Assembly: GCF_002901865.1 (NCBI RefSeq)
Contig: NZ_PPQF01000047.1
Coordinates: forward strand, 22,531 to 86,530
From: Staphylococcus agnetis
GTDB lineage: Bacteria > Bacillota > Bacilli > Staphylococcales > Staphylococcaceae
Reading direction: 5' to 3'
Length of the DNA stretch: 64,000 nucleotides
The stretch's first letter is position 1; every line of letters begins with the position of its first letter. Positions 28,315-39,187 of the stretch are shown one piece after another. The notes below the pieces were generated by a model that was not told the DNA's origin, searched no databases, and was given only the letters and a program-made list of their open reading frames with translations. The translations under genes and the position numbers were made by a program.

Positions 28315-31104
28315 ATGAAGAACGATAAACAGGTGACTGAGGCACCTGTAAACTTCGGAGCGAATCTAGGATTAATGTTAGAACTCTATGATCAGTTTTT
28401 AGAAGATCCAAGTTCAGTCACTGAAGATTTACAAGTGCTCTTTAGCACAATCAAAGATGGCGAAGCAACTGTATCACAAAAGTCAAATCAAACAAGCTCA
28501 GGGGATAGCACCATTAAACGTGTTATGAGGTTGATTGATAACATTAGACAATATGGGCATTTACAAGCAGATATTTATCCTGTAAATAAGCCTGAACGTA
28601 AACATTTACCTAAATTAACAATAGAAGATTTTGATTTAGATAAACAAACGCTCGAAGGTATATCTGCCGACATCGTATCAGAACACTTTAAAGATATTTA
28701 TGATAATGCATATGAAGCAATATTAAGAATGGAGCAACGCTACAAAGGCCCAATCGCGTTTGAGTATACACACATCAATAATAATAAGGAACGTGTATGG
28801 TTAAAACGTCGTATTGAAACGCCGTATAAAGCAAATCTTAATACTGAAGAGAAAAAAGCTTTATTTAAACAACTTGCTCATGTAGAAGGATTCGAAAGAT
28901 ACTTACACAAAAACTTTGTGGGTGCAAAACGTTTCTCTATTGAAGGTGTGGACGCATTAGTACCGATGTTATCACGCACAATTAAACGTGCTTCTGAAGA
29001 AAATATTACTAATATTCAAATTGGTATGGCACATCGTGGTCGTTTAAATGTGTTGACACATATTCTTAAAAAACCATACAGTATGATGCTTTCTGAATTT
29101 ATGCATACTGATGCGATGAAATTTTTACCAGAAGATGGCAGCTTAAATTTAACATCCGGTTGGACGAGTGATGTGAAGTATCATTTAGGTGGTGTAAAAA
29201 CCATTCATGACCACGGGCATGAACAGCGCATTGTTTTAGCAAATAATCCGAGTCATTTAGAGGTTGTCGCACCAGTGGTAACTGGACGCACACGTGCTTC
29301 ACAAGATAACACTAATCGTTCGGGCCAAATTGAAACAAACTTTAATCAAGGTATGCCGATAATCATTCATGGTGATGCTGCTTATCCAGGACAAGGGGTC
29401 AACTTTGAAACGATGAACCTGGGCAGTTTACATGGTTATTCTACAGGTGGGACATTGCATATTATTACAAATAACCGTATTGGATTCACAACGGATCCTA
29501 TAGATGGTCGCTCTACGACTTATGCGACAGACGTTGCAAAAGGATATGATGTTCCTATCATGCATGTCAATGCAGATGATGTAGAAGCAACAATTGAAGC
29601 CATTGATATCGCTATGGAATTCCGTAAAACATTTAATAAAGATGTTGTCATCGATTTAGTCGGATATCGTCGTTACGGACATAATGAAATGGATGAACCT
29701 TCACTTACTAATCCGTTACCATATAAAAACATTCGAAAACACGACACGGTAGATATCATTTACGGTAAAAAGCTTATTGATGAGGGCATTATTACTAAAG
29801 AAGATATGGACAATGTCATTTCAAGTGTTCAAAAAGAAATGCGTGAAGCACACGATGCTATCGATAAAAATGATAAAAATAATAATACCGATATGAACAT
29901 TCCAGAAGGCATTTCTAAACCATTGGAGAGTAATGACAGTGCGCTTTCGTTTGATCGATTAAAAGAAATTAATGATGCAATGTTAACTTACCCTGAAGGC
30001 TTCAATGTGTTTAAAAAATTGAATCGTATTTTAGAACAACGACGTCAAGCATTTGATAGCGAAACAGGACTCGTAGACTGGACGCATGCGGAACAACTTG
30101 CTTTTGCCACAGTAATGCAAGAAGGCACACCAATTCGAATGACTGGTCAAGATAGTGAGCGTGGTACATTTAGTCATCGTCACGCTGTATTACACGACCA
30201 AGAAAATGGTGATGTTTTCGTTCCACTTCAAAATGTGCCGAATCAAAAAGCAACATTCGATATTCACAATTCACCATTATCAGAAGCTGCTGTTGTAGGT
30301 TTCGAATATGGATACAATGTTGAAAACCCATCTTCCTTTAATATTTGGGAAGCTCAATTTGGTGATTTCTCTAATATGGCTCAAATGTATTTCGATAACT
30401 TTATTTTCTCAGGAAATGCCAAATGGGGAGAGCGCTCAGGTCTCACTTTCTTCTTACCACATGCGTTTGAAGGTCAAGGACCAGAGCATTCATCAGCACG
30501 TTTAGAGCGGTTCTTACAACTCGCTGCAGAAAATAATATGACCGTATGTAACTTGTCAAGTTCAAGTAATTACTTCCACCTGTTGCGTGCACAAGCAGCA
30601 AGCTTAAATACGGATGCAATGCGACCGTTAGTCATCATGTCACCAAAAGGATTATTACGAAATAAAACAGTCGCAAAACCAATTGCGGAATTTACTCAAG
30701 GTGGCTTTGAGCCAATATTAATTGAAGATTACGATGCCTCAAAAGTTAAAAAAGTCATTTTAGCTACAGGTAAAATGTTTATAGACCTTAAAGAGCGTCT
30801 TCAAAAAGAACCTAATCCAGAAATTCTATTAGTCGCAATTGAGCGCTTATATCCTTTCCCTGAAGAAGAAGTGGCACAATTATTATCGTCACTTGAGGGT
30901 ATCAATACAGTGACATGGGTTCAAGAAGAACCTCAAAACCAAGGGGCTTGGCATTATGTATATCCTATACTCTCACGCATTCTTGATAAAGACATTGCGC
31001 TTCAATATGAAGGTCGTAAACACCGTGCAGCACCATCAGAAGGTGACGGAGAAATTCACAAACTGGTTCAAAATATCATTATTGAAAAAAGTTTAAATAT
31101 CTAG
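28315..31104 (+). CDS. odhA: 2-oxoglutarate dehydrogenase E1 component
   Basis: Thiamine-diphosphate enzyme that decarboxylates 2-oxoglutarate in the TCA cycle and transfers succinyl to the E2 lipoyl arm. ATG 28315 (GGAGGG site) gives 929 residues. Visible: the N-terminal E2-binding segment ([20 protein letters not shown]), [22 protein letters not shown] (ThDP-binding region), [14 protein letters not shown] and the C-terminal transketolase half with [19 protein letters not shown]. odhB follows 13 bases later. It needs E3 (lipoamide dehydrogenase) from elsewhere. Confidence 0.96.
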   Translation: MKNDKQVTEAPVNFGANLGLMLELYDQFLEDPSSVTEDLQVLFSTIKDGEATVSQKSNQTSSGDSTIKRVMRLIDNIRQYGHLQADIYPVNKPERKHLPKLTIEDFDLDKQTLEGISADIVSEHFKDIYDNAYEAILRMEQRYKGPIAFEYTHINNNKERVWLKRRIETPYKANLNTEEKKALFKQLAHVEGFERYLHKNFVGAKRFSIEGVDALVPMLSRTIKRASEENITNIQIGMAHRGRLNVLTHILKKPYSMMLSEFMHTDAMKFLPEDGSLNLTSGWTSDVKYHLGGVKTIHDHGHEQRIVLANNPSHLEVVAPVVTGRTRASQDNTNRSGQIETNFNQGMPIIIHGDAAYPGQGVNFETMNLGSLHGYSTGGTLHIITNNRIGFTTDPIDGRSTTYATDVAKGYDVPIMHVNADDVEATIEAIDIAMEFRKTFNKDVVIDLVGYRRYGHNEMDEPSLTNPLPYKNIRKHDTVDIIYGKKLIDEGIITKEDMDNVISSVQKEMREAHDAIDKNDKNNNTDMNIPEGISKPLESNDSALSFDRLKEINDAMLTYPEGFNVFKKLNRILEQRRQAFDSETGLVDWTHAEQLAFATVMQEGTPIRMTGQDSERGTFSHRHAVLHDQENGDVFVPLQNVPNQKATFDIHNSPLSEAAVVGFEYGYNVENPSSFNIWEAQFGDFSNMAQMYFDNFIFSGNAKWGERSGLTFFLPHAFEGQGPEHSSARLERFLQLAAENNMTVCNLSSSSNYFHLLRAQAASLNTDAMRPLVIMSPKGLLRNKTVAKPIAEFTQGGFEPILIEDYDASKVKKVILATGKMFIDLKERLQKEPNPEILLVAIERLYPFPEEEVAQLLSSLEGINTVTWVQEEPQNQGAWHYVYPILSRILDKDIALQYEGRKHRAAPSEGDGEIHKLVQNIIIEKSLNI

Positions 31105-31117
31105 GGGGCATTTGAAA

Positions 31118-32359
31118 ATGGCAGAGGTAAAAGTTCCAGAATTAGCAGAATCTATCACAGAAGGTACCATTGCAGAATGGTTAAAACAAGTTGGTAACAC
31201 AGTTGAAAAAGGTGAAGCCATCCTCGAATTAGAAACAGACAAAGTCAATGTGGAAGTCGTCTCTGAAGAAGCTGGGACACTTCAAGAATTACTTGCCAAT
31301 GAAGGTGATACTGTAGAAGTAGGACAAGCTATTGCAGTCGTTGGTGAAGGTGGTGGCAATGCATCAAGTGCAACACCAACTGAAGAAAAATCGAATAAAA
31401 CTAACGAAGATACTTCAAATCAGAAATCATCTCAAGCAACAGATTCTGAAAAACAAGCGTCCACATCCAATGAGAGAATTAATGCCACACCATCAGCGCG
31501 TCGTGCAGCACGTGAAAAAGGTATTAGTTTAAATGAGGTGCAAAGCATCGTACGAAAAGAAGATGTAGAACGAGGTTCAACATCTCAAGCTTCTACAACG
31601 CAAGAAAAAGCATCCCAAACAGAAGCAAAACCACAAAAACCTTCTACGCCGTCAAAACCAGTCATTCGAGAAAAAATGACACGTAGAAAACAAACAGCTG
31701 CTAAAAAGTTACTTGAAGTGAGTAACCAAACAGCAATGTTAACGACTTTCAATGAAGTAGATATGACAAATGTAATGAATCTACGTAAACGTAAAAAAGA
31801 AAAATTTATGGAAGATCATAACGGTACAAAACTTGGCTTCATGTCGTTCTTTACTAAAGCTGCAGTCGCTGCTTTGAAAAAATATCCAGAAGTGAATGCA
31901 GAAATTGATGGAGATTACATGGTAACAAAACAATTCTACGATATTGGTGTTGCGGTATCAACACCTGGTGGTTTGTTAGTACCAAACGTCCGTGATTGTG
32001 ATAAAAAGAACTTTGCTGAAATTGAAGAAGAAATCGCGAACTTAGCTGCCAAAGCGCGTGATAATAAACTTTCTCTCGACGATATGATGAACGGTTCATT
32101 TACTATTACTAATGGTGGTATTTTCGGTTCAATGATGTCTACACCAATTATTAATGGGAACCAAGCTGCGATTTTAGGTATGCATTCTATTATTACACGT
32201 CCAATTGCTGTTGATGGAGACAAAATTGAAAACCGTCCTATGATGTATTTAGCATTAAGTTATGATCATCGCATTATTGATGGTAAAGAAGCAGTAGGAT
32301 TCTTAAAAACAATTAAAGATTTAATTGAAAATCCTGAAGATTTATTATTAGAATCGTAA
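31118..32359 (+). CDS. odhB: dihydrolipoyllysine-residue succinyltransferase (2-oxoglutarate dehydrogenase E2)
   Basis: E2 core of the 2-oxoglutarate dehydrogenase complex. ATG 31118 gives 413 residues: lipoyl domain (1-76) with lipoyl-lysine Lys42 in [10 protein letters not shown], a Ser/Thr/Gln/Lys-rich linker, the peripheral subunit-binding domain ([17 protein letters not shown], about 125-160), a second flexible linker, and the acyltransferase core ending with the catalytic HRIIDG motif. AGGGGG is the ribosome site. A strong terminator closes the odhAB operon. Confidence 0.96.
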   Translation: MAEVKVPELAESITEGTIAEWLKQVGNTVEKGEAILELETDKVNVEVVSEEAGTLQELLANEGDTVEVGQAIAVVGEGGGNASSATPTEEKSNKTNEDTSNQKSSQATDSEKQASTSNERINATPSARRAAREKGISLNEVQSIVRKEDVERGSTSQASTTQEKASQTEAKPQKPSTPSKPVIREKMTRRKQTAAKKLLEVSNQTAMLTTFNEVDMTNVMNLRKRKKEKFMEDHNGTKLGFMSFFTKAAVAALKKYPEVNAEIDGDYMVTKQFYDIGVAVSTPGGLLVPNVRDCDKKNFAEIEEEIANLAAKARDNKLSLDDMMNGSFTITNGGIFGSMMSTPIINGNQAAILGMHSIITRPIAVDGDKIENRPMMYLALSYDHRIIDGKEAVGFLKTIKDLIENPEDLLLES

Positions 32360-32376
32360 GAAGCGTAAATAATACT

Positions 32377-32410
32377 AACCCACCTAGCATTGTTGTTAGG
32401 TGGGTTTCTT
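32377..32410 (+). terminator. terminator of odhAB
   Basis: AACCCACCTA / TAGGTGGGTT perfect stem with a ten-base loop, followed by TTTCTTT. Confidence 0.92.
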
Positions 32411-32669
32411 TAAAATCATTGACACTAAACAATGTGCACAACTCTTTTTTTCTAACATCTTCATATATATCTCAGCACACTACTACAACAATGATGTTTC
32501 TGTCATACCACTATAAATGCGAGGCTTAGTGAACTATATAAATCAGACTTTTATGCCTCAACCACATTTAATTTTATAAAGTAAGTTTCAAACTGTAATC
32601 TCTACAAAATTATCGCTTTATGATACACTTAAGCATATATTAAGTGTTGATTATAGTGGAGGTTGTATC
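32411..32669. other. intergenic region between odhB and VOC gene
   Basis: Together with the terminator this is a 310-base gap. The rest is AT-rich and presumably carries the VOC promoter; CTTAA...TTAAG near 32630-32646 is a short inverted repeat. Nothing else supportable is seen. Confidence 0.45.
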
Positions 32670-33485
32670 ATGAGTGGTATTCGAAGCGTTACATTAGCTA
32701 CAGATAATTTAAATCAAACGATTGAATTATTTCATCACACACTTGGACTGAATTATAAAAAACATCATGGTGCGATTCAATTCGGTGACGGAAATATATC
32801 GCCAGGTACACGTATTCAATTTGTTGAAATACCTCAAGGCTTATCTGAACCATACCGTCATTTTGATTCTATTGGTTTAAGAACACCTTCAAATGAAGGA
32901 TTGGAGCATTATGCTGATATTTTAAATGGTGCGGACATTTCATTTTCTGAACCAAGTTTACTGAATGGCCACGCATATTTTGAATTTACAGATGATACTC
33001 AACAAACATTTTCAATTTTTTCAAATGAGCATAATTCAGGGGTAGGTCTTGGCATGCCGTATGAAGATAGTAGCGTTAATCCATTGCATCAAATACAAGG
33101 ACTAGGTCCCATCGTGATTAAAACCAATGAATTAATGGTTACATTTTCTATGCTCACACAAGTCTTTGGTTTTACGCCATTGGGTGAGTATACTAAAGAA
33201 CATGATGATAATAAGGTGGTTGTTTTACATTTAGATGAGGGTGGTTTAGGAACAGAAGTTCATTTATACACACCATCTTCGCCTATAAAATTTCCTGAGG
33301 TAGGTATTGTTGAACAAATAGAGTTTACTGCACGCGACGAACAACATTTAAATACTGCAATTAAACAACTTGAATTAAATGAACTTCCTTATCAACAACT
33401 TAAAAATGAACAAGATAAGACACGTGCAATTCGTATCAATGATGTGAGTGGCATGTCGTTTATATTAACTCTAGATGAATCATAA
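32670..33485 (+). CDS. VOC family (glyoxalase/bleomycin-resistance fold) protein
   Basis: A 271-residue cytoplasmic protein with two vicinal-oxygen-chelate modules: the first begins SVTLATDNLNQTIELFHHTLGLNY, the second GPIVIKTNELMVTFSMLTQVFGF. Such proteins are metal-dependent dioxygenases, glyoxalases or binding proteins. Residues resemble ring-cleaving-dioxygenase-like proteins of the staphylococci, but the usual metal ligand histidines are not all clear here, so the reaction is unknown. It is the first of a run that continues with a small conserved protein 11 bases downstream. Confidence 0.85.
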   Translation: MSGIRSVTLATDNLNQTIELFHHTLGLNYKKHHGAIQFGDGNISPGTRIQFVEIPQGLSEPYRHFDSIGLRTPSNEGLEHYADILNGADISFSEPSLLNGHAYFEFTDDTQQTFSIFSNEHNSGVGLGMPYEDSSVNPLHQIQGLGPIVIKTNELMVTFSMLTQVFGFTPLGEYTKEHDDNKVVVLHLDEGGLGTEVHLYTPSSPIKFPEVGIVEQIEFTARDEQHLNTAIKQLELNELPYQQLKNEQDKTRAIRINDVSGMSFILTLDES

Positions 33486-33496
33486 AAGGTGATATT

Positions 33497-33700
33497 ATGT
33501 TACATGAAACGTGGAAAGAAAAAACGCCAATCAAACAAGTAAAGGTCGTCCATGTGGATGCCAAAAAATTCAAAGTTAGTCATATGTTAACGATAGGCAA
33601 AGTTTACGATGTCGTTAATGAAACTGAAGAATACTATCAAATTATTGATAATTCAGGCCTTGTAGGCGGCTACTATAAAACATATTTTGAAGAAGTTTAA
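33497..33700 (+). CDS. small conserved protein (DUF6501-like)
   Basis: A 67-residue soluble protein of unknown function with a compact beta-rich look ([37 protein letters not shown]). It is strongly conserved in staphylococci as I recall, and probably belongs to the DUF6501 family; that label is from memory. GGTGA precedes the ATG. It lies 11 bases after the VOC gene and ends just before a terminator. Confidence 0.75.
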   Translation: MLHETWKEKTPIKQVKVVHVDAKKFKVSHMLTIGKVYDVVNETEEYYQIIDNSGLVGGYYKTYFEEV

Positions 33701-33721
33701 AATTAAAAAATGATGAAAAAA

Positions 33722-33752
33722 ACGGGGGTACACTTGTACTCACGTCTTTTTT
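33722..33752 (+). terminator. terminator after the VOC/DUF6501-like pair
   Basis: ACGGGGGTAC-ACTT-GTACTCACGT hairpin with small mismatches, followed by CTTTTTT. It separates the VOC pair from the MoxR gene. Confidence 0.8.
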
Positions 33753-33774
33753 CTTGTTAAGAAGGGTGAATAAA

Positions 33775-34569
33775 GTGACACAAACTAAGGGATATATAAA
33801 CGCTGATGAAAATGTATTTGGAGATGCGGTCAAGCTATTTCAATTAAATAAAAATATTTTACTTAAAGGGCCTACAGGTTCAGGAAAAACAAAACTTGCC
33901 GAAACTTTGAGTCAAACACTCAATATACCTATGCATCAAGTGAACTGTTCAGTAGACCTTGATACTGAAAGCTTATTAGGATTTAAAACTATAAAAACGA
34001 ATGACAATGGCCAACAAGAAATTATTTTTATAGATGGTCCTGTCATTCAAGCGATGAAAAAAGGACATATTTTGTACATTGATGAAATCAACATGGCAAA
34101 ACCGGAAACATTACCAATATTAAATGGCGTTCTTGATTATAGACGTCAACTCACTAATCCATTTACGGGTGAAGTGATTAAAGCCGCTAAAGGATTTAAA
34201 GTTATTGCTGCAATCAATGAAGGATACGTTGGAACGTTACCTATGAATGAAGCATTAAAAAACCGTTTTGTGGTGATTAATGTAGATTATATAGATGGTG
34301 ACACACTTCACGATGTTATTAAGGCACAAAGTCTACTACAAGATTCGGCACGTATAAAGCAAATTATTAAATTTAACGAAGACTTGCGTACTATGACAAA
34401 ACAAGGGCAACTTTCAGAAGAAGCAGCAAGTATTCGAGCACTTATAGACTTAAGTGATTTAGCTACAGCAATGCCTGTCGAACGTGCGATACAACGTACA
34501 ATTATTGATAAATTAGAAGATGAAAGAGAACGACAAGCTGTACAAAATGCTGTAGAACTAAACTTTTAG
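33775..34569 (+). CDS. MoxR-type AAA+ ATPase (NorQ/CbbQ-like)
   Basis: AAA+ ATPase of the MoxR group, which works with a VWA-domain partner to insert metals or remodel enzymes. The GTG at 33775 is chosen (GAAGGG eight bases before; upstream in-frame TTG would sit at the terminator), giving 264 residues. Walker A is GPTGSGKT (about 34-41), Walker B is ILYIDEIN, with a sensor region [21 protein letters not shown]. The VWA partner follows 11 bases later. The client is unknown; NorQ/CbbQ labels describe the fold only. Confidence 0.9.
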   Translation: MTQTKGYINADENVFGDAVKLFQLNKNILLKGPTGSGKTKLAETLSQTLNIPMHQVNCSVDLDTESLLGFKTIKTNDNGQQEIIFIDGPVIQAMKKGHILYIDEINMAKPETLPILNGVLDYRRQLTNPFTGEVIKAAKGFKVIAAINEGYVGTLPMNEALKNRFVVINVDYIDGDTLHDVIKAQSLLQDSARIKQIIKFNEDLRTMTKQGQLSEEAASIRALIDLSDLATAMPVERAIQRTIIDKLEDERERQAVQNAVELNF

Positions 34570-34580
34570 AAGGTGACACA

Positions 34581-36470
34581 ATGAGCGATCGTTTTATACT
34601 CTTTAACGATGAACAATTAGACGCCATGAAAGTGATGATGCTTCAAGATTTATCACGTTTATTGTTAAAAAACCCTGAAACACAAGTGAAAATTCATAAA
34701 TTCCCATATTATGATGCAATTGATAACACTGTTATATGTAGTTCATTTTGGGCGCATCGACCTGAACATATTGAGAAGACAGGCTTAAAAACAGATGTAT
34801 TACTCGCAACTTACAGTTATTTTAATATGGCGCCTCACATCGTGAATGCAGTACTTCAAAATGACGAAGCTTTTCAACATCCAAAATTTTATAGACAGTT
34901 ATTTAAACTGATTGAAGAAATGCGTATGCTTCACCTCATTGAAAATGAACGTCCCAGTGCATCAAAAATGATTCAAGTGCGTCGACAAATTCGCCAACAA
35001 TATTGCCAAACTCAAATTAAAGTTTATCGTACAAAAACGTTATATTCGGATTTATTGTTTTTAAATTTAGAATATGCATTTTTAACAGAAAACTTTTATG
35101 ATATTCCTTATATTCATGATGATTTAACGAGTATTTTACAGCACATGTATCACTATTTACCTGACTTTTTTAACCTACAAACAAGTGAAGATAGTTTATT
35201 GTTAACGCAACGCATTATGTTTCAAATTGATGATTGGTTGACAGAGGATATGTTAAATGAATATTATCATATTCCTCGAAGAGTATATGAATCTATTGGT
35301 CATTTATCATTAGATGATATTAGACGTATGGATGCATCACAAACGGATGGCCAAACGCAAGAATCTGACTGTGTTGATACTGAATCAATTGAAATGAAAT
35401 CATCTGATAGTGAAACAGCAGGTGGTGCGTATCTCGAAATGGAACTTCATGAAGGACAAAATAGCGATGTTTTGAATGAAAGTGATACAGCTAGAGAAGG
35501 CGACAGCACAGATGATATGACAAATATGGAAGCTAAAAAAGGGCATGGCTCAAAAGATAGCATTGATGATGAAGAAGGCGGGGAGTTACACGGACGTCAT
35601 CCGCTTTTAGCTTTATCTGGTATCAATCAATATGTAGATATTAAATGGAATAGACCGGAAATACAACCTGAACATATGATAGCCTACGCTAAAGTGCAAC
35701 AGTCTGTACAATATGAAACACGTGATTTAATACAAATTATTAAAAAAACGATTGACCGCGAATATCAAGATCAACGTAATGATTTAACTAAAGGCCGCTT
35801 ACAAAAAAATTTAATCAACTGGTTTGTTGATGATCAGTATAAAGTGTTTTTTAAAAAAGCAGATATGAGCCAATCATTTGATGCTACATTTACATTACTA
35901 ATAGATGCCTCAGCAAGTATGCATGACAAAATGGATGAAACCATTAAAGGTGTAGTCTTATTTCATGAAACACTTAAAACGTTAAATGTTCGTCATGAAA
36001 TTCTAGCATTTAATGAAGATGCATTTGATGCTGATGAAACATATCAACCTAATATCATCGATGAAATCATTCAATATCATCAATCCATCTATCATAGCGA
36101 AGCACCTAGGATCATGAGTTTGACGCCACAAGATGATAATCGAGACGGCGTTGCCATACGTATTGCAAGTCAGCGTTTGCTCACACGTGCTGAAAATCAA
36201 AAGTTTTTAATTGTTTTTTCAGATGGTGAACCATCCGCTTTTAATTATAGTCAGGATGGTATTTTAGATACGTATGAAGCAGTCGAACAGAGCCGCAAAC
36301 TTGGTATTGAAATTTTCAATGTATTTTTAAGTCAAAATCCAATAACCGAATCAACTGAACAAACCATTCACAATATTTATGGTGCATATGCCATCTTTGT
36401 GGAAGGGGTAGAAAACTTGCCGAGTTTATTATCACCTTTACTGAAAAAACTATTGTTGAAATCATTTTAA
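34581..36470 (+). CDS. VWA-domain protein, MoxR partner (NorD/CobT-like)
   Basis: A 629-residue partner of the MoxR ATPase. The N-terminal half is helical; residues about 255-335 are an acidic, Ser/Asp/Glu-rich low-complexity linker; the C-terminal VWA domain has the metal-ion-dependent adhesion site DASAS (in LLIDASASMHDKM) and a later FSDGEPSAF segment. GAAGGTGA precedes the start. CobT or NorD domain hits are likely, but neither cobaltochelatase nor nitric oxide reductase genes are nearby, so the real target is open. Confidence 0.88.
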   Translation: MSDRFILFNDEQLDAMKVMMLQDLSRLLLKNPETQVKIHKFPYYDAIDNTVICSSFWAHRPEHIEKTGLKTDVLLATYSYFNMAPHIVNAVLQNDEAFQHPKFYRQLFKLIEEMRMLHLIENERPSASKMIQVRRQIRQQYCQTQIKVYRTKTLYSDLLFLNLEYAFLTENFYDIPYIHDDLTSILQHMYHYLPDFFNLQTSEDSLLLTQRIMFQIDDWLTEDMLNEYYHIPRRVYESIGHLSLDDIRRMDASQTDGQTQESDCVDTESIEMKSSDSETAGGAYLEMELHEGQNSDVLNESDTAREGDSTDDMTNMEAKKGHGSKDSIDDEEGGELHGRHPLLALSGINQYVDIKWNRPEIQPEHMIAYAKVQQSVQYETRDLIQIIKKTIDREYQDQRNDLTKGRLQKNLINWFVDDQYKVFFKKADMSQSFDATFTLLIDASASMHDKMDETIKGVVLFHETLKTLNVRHEILAFNEDAFDADETYQPNIIDEIIQYHQSIYHSEAPRIMSLTPQDDNRDGVAIRIASQRLLTRAENQKFLIVFSDGEPSAFNYSQDGILDTYEAVEQSRKLGIEIFNVFLSQNPITESTEQTIHNIYGAYAIFVEGVENLPSLLSPLLKKLLLKSF

Positions 36471-36504
36471 CGCATTAAAGCTCAAAATGGAGAAAATATT
36501 TTCA

Positions 36505-36550
36505 AATTTTCTGAAATTTTATGGACGCTTTTATCTATATGTGATAGAAT
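36505..36550 (+). promoter_or_regulatory. CodY box and promoter of brnQ
   Basis: AATTTTCTGAAATTT at 36505-36519 matches the CodY box AATTTTCWGAAAATT at 14 of 15 positions. It lies just upstream of a plausible promoter, TGGACG (36522-36527), 17 bases, TAGAAT (36545-36550). CodY repression of branched-chain amino acid uptake is well known in the genus; binding here is inferred. Confidence 0.7.
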
Positions 36551-36589
36551 GAGACATAAATTTTAAAAGTTGATTGAAGGAGTAGCAAT

Positions 36590-37936
36590 ATGAACAAAAA
36601 TACACTTGTTATTGGGTTTATGTTATTTGCGATATTTTTCGGCGCAGGTAACTTGATTTTCCCACCATCTTTAGGCCTTTCTAGTGGCCAATATTTTTGG
36701 CCATCTATTTTAGCCTTTGTTTTAACAGGTATTGGTCTTCCATTATTGGGGATAGTGGTAGGCGCACTTGATAAACAAGGTTATGTTGGGGCTATTAATA
36801 AAATCCATCCAGGATTTTCAATTATATTTTTAGTTGCGATTTATTTAACAATTGGACCGTTATTTGCGATACCACGTACAGCATCGACGTCTTTCGAAAT
36901 GACAATCACGCCAATTATCGGAACAAGTAATCCAATCGCGTTATTAATTTTTACAATCATCTATTTTGCGATTGTATTATATTTATGTTTGAATCCTGGA
37001 AAAATCGTAGATCGTATTGGTGCCATTTTAACACCTTTACTACTTATTACGATTGTTGCAATGATTGTTAAAGGGTTCATCGATTTTGGTGGTAAACCGA
37101 ATAACCAGGCAGACCCTGAAGTGTATACCTCTAATTTAGCCGGTTTTTCTAAAGGTTTTACTGATGGTTATTTAACAATGGACGCCATTGCAGCTATTGC
37201 CTTTTCCATGATTGTTATCAACGCAATTAAAGCGACAGGGGTTAAACATGCGAATCAAATTTTTAAACAAACAGCTTTAGCCGGTTTAATTGCAGCATTT
37301 GCACTGGCTGTTATTTATATTTCATTAGGATTTATCGGAAATCATATCGTATTATCTGAAACTACAATGCAACAGCTTGTGGCTCAAGATCGTAATATTG
37401 GTGCCCATTTACTAGTCACAATGGCAAATACAGGCTATGGTGCATTTGGTAAATACCTTCTTGGAATCATTGTCGCTTTAGCTTGTTTAACAACTGCGTG
37501 TGGTTTAGTCGTAGCAGTTAGTGAATATTTCCATGGATTATTTCCTAAAGTATCATACAAAATTTTTGTTATCTTTTTTACTTTTATCAGTTTATTCTTA
37601 TCAAATTTAGGATTAAATGCTGTGATCAAATTATCTGTACCAGTTTTATCCATCATTTATCCAATCGCGATTACAACTGTTTTACTCATTTTAATCGCAC
37701 GTTTTATACCAACACGTCGCATTACGCAACAGATTACCGTTGCTGTGATCACTTTAGAATCTATCCTTAGCGTAATACATGCAAATGGATGGGCAAACTT
37801 TAGCTTTATAAGTAAATTGCCTTTACATCAATTCGCTTTAGAGTGGTTCCCAATTATGGTTGTGACACTCATTATTGCATACGTCATTGGTGCATTCGTC
37901 AAAAAGTCTAATATTATCGTATACGAAAAAGAATAA
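36590..37936 (+). CDS. brnQ: branched-chain amino acid transport system II carrier protein
   Basis: Sodium-coupled importer of leucine, isoleucine and valine in the cytoplasmic membrane. The 448-residue protein has about twelve hydrophobic segments and the family start [21 protein letters not shown]; the [11 protein letters not shown] segment is also typical. GAAGGAG precedes the ATG. The CodY box in front supports the substrate. Staphylococci carry several BrnQ paralogues; I cannot tell which number this is. Confidence 0.93.
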   Translation: MNKNTLVIGFMLFAIFFGAGNLIFPPSLGLSSGQYFWPSILAFVLTGIGLPLLGIVVGALDKQGYVGAINKIHPGFSIIFLVAIYLTIGPLFAIPRTASTSFEMTITPIIGTSNPIALLIFTIIYFAIVLYLCLNPGKIVDRIGAILTPLLLITIVAMIVKGFIDFGGKPNNQADPEVYTSNLAGFSKGFTDGYLTMDAIAAIAFSMIVINAIKATGVKHANQIFKQTALAGLIAAFALAVIYISLGFIGNHIVLSETTMQQLVAQDRNIGAHLLVTMANTGYGAFGKYLLGIIVALACLTTACGLVVAVSEYFHGLFPKVSYKIFVIFFTFISLFLSNLGLNAVIKLSVPVLSIIYPIAITTVLLILIARFIPTRRITQQITVAVITLESILSVIHANGWANFSFISKLPLHQFALEWFPIMVVTLIIAYVIGAFVKKSNIIVYEKE

Positions 37937-37946
37937 ATCAACATAC

Positions 37947-37984
37947 AACGCCCACAATCACGCATATGCATGATTGTGGGCGTT
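37947..37984. terminator. bidirectional terminator between brnQ and telA
   Basis: AACGCCCACAATCA / TGATTGTGGGCGTT perfect 14-base stem with a ten-base loop between convergent genes; T-rich on the plus side. Confidence 0.92.
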
Positions 37985-37993
37985 TTCTTATAA

Positions 37994-39187
37994 CTATTGA
38001 TATAATTTTGTTTGATTACGGTGCTTTTCAGCGTCACCTAATCGTTGACGTAAATTAGCCTCTAATTGTTGTAAATCTTTTTCAGCTTGCATACGTTTTT
38101 GTCTACCTTCAGCTTGAATTTGAAGCGTTTCTTCAATCGTTTGTATAATGTTATCTTGTGTTGTTTTTAACGTTTCAATATCAACAATACCACGTTCATT
38201 TTCTTCAGCTGTAATACGTGCATTTTGTTTTAACATTTCAGAATTTCTAAGGAGTATTTCATTCGTTGTATCCGTCACTTGTTTTTGAGCAACTGCTGCT
38301 TTATTTTGACGTTGTAACGTAAGGGCAATGGCCATTTGATTTTTCCATAATGGGATACTTGTTAAAATAGAACTTTGTATTTTTTCAGCCAATGCTTGAT
38401 TAATATTTTGAATCATTCGAATTTGTGGTGCAGATTGTAACGTAATTTGACGCGACAATTGTAAATCATAAATACGCTTTTCTAAGCGATCTACAAACTG
38501 TTCCATATCTGCAACATCTTGTACAGCCATTTGGTTATCACTTTGTTGTACCTTCGTACGCATTTCAGGTAACACATGGGTAACAATTTCATGCTTTTTC
38601 TCTTCAGCTGCTGCAATATATAAATTTAAAACATCATAATAATCTTTATTTTGAGTATAAAGTTGATCTAATAGCTTGTTATCTTTAACAAGTAATGATT
38701 TATTTTTATCAAGTTCTACCGAAATACGATCAACTTGAGCACTCACCGATTGCATGCGAGAAAAAAGCTGTTGCATTGAATTTTTTGAACGCTTAAACCA
38801 TTTCTTTAACATACCATCATTTTTTTGTGATAATTCTTCAGGATTTACTTCTTTTAATTTTTTCATTAAGCTTTCTAAAGTATCACCAATTGGACCAACG
38901 TCTTTGGACTGAATTTCACTTAACATTTGATGTGAAAATTGAGATAAATGAGATTGCGCATTTGAGCCAAAGTGTAACAAACTGTCATGGTCTAAAGGCT
39001 TAATTTGTTGTGATAGACTTTTAATTTTTTCTTGATCTTGCTTAGAAAATTGCGGTTGTTTTTCATTGGTCTCTTCTAAATGCATTTGGTCTGATGGGGT
39101 CTTTTTTTGATCATTATTATCAAATGAACTAAAATAGTGATCTAATGGATGACCTTGATCAACTTTTGACATATCATTATCTCTCAT
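37994..39187 (-). CDS. telA: TelA/KlaA family toxic anion resistance-like protein
   Basis: A 397-residue soluble protein, almost entirely helical and coiled, of the TelA family first linked to tellurite resistance; in Firmicutes TelA also contributes to tolerance of wall-active agents. Typical stretches are QLSRQITLQSAPQIRMIQNINQ and LVKDNKLLDQLY. The ATG at 39187 forms an ATGA overlap with the xpaC stop; an ATG at 39172 is also possible. It closes the acyP-xpaC-telA operon, ending at a bidirectional terminator. Confidence 0.88.
   Translation of the reverse strand: MRDNDMSKVDQGHPLDHYFSSFDNNDQKKTPSDQMHLEETNEKQPQFSKQDQEKIKSLSQQIKPLDHDSLLHFGSNAQSHLSQFSHQMLSEIQSKDVGPIGDTLESLMKKLKEVNPEELSQKNDGMLKKWFKRSKNSMQQLFSRMQSVSAQVDRISVELDKNKSLLVKDNKLLDQLYTQNKDYYDVLNLYIAAAEEKKHEIVTHVLPEMRTKVQQSDNQMAVQDVADMEQFVDRLEKRIYDLQLSRQITLQSAPQIRMIQNINQALAEKIQSSILTSIPLWKNQMAIALTLQRQNKAAVAQKQVTDTTNEILLRNSEMLKQNARITAEENERGIVDIETLKTTQDNIIQTIEETLQIQAEGRQKRMQAEKDLQQLEANLRQRLGDAEKHRNQTKLYQ

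Noticed and set aside
33775..36470. MoxR/VWA pair as a ternary anti-phage or NTPase-VWA conflict system
   Set aside because: There is no effector nuclease, protease or toxin nearby, and the pair is embedded in core genes without signs of transfer.
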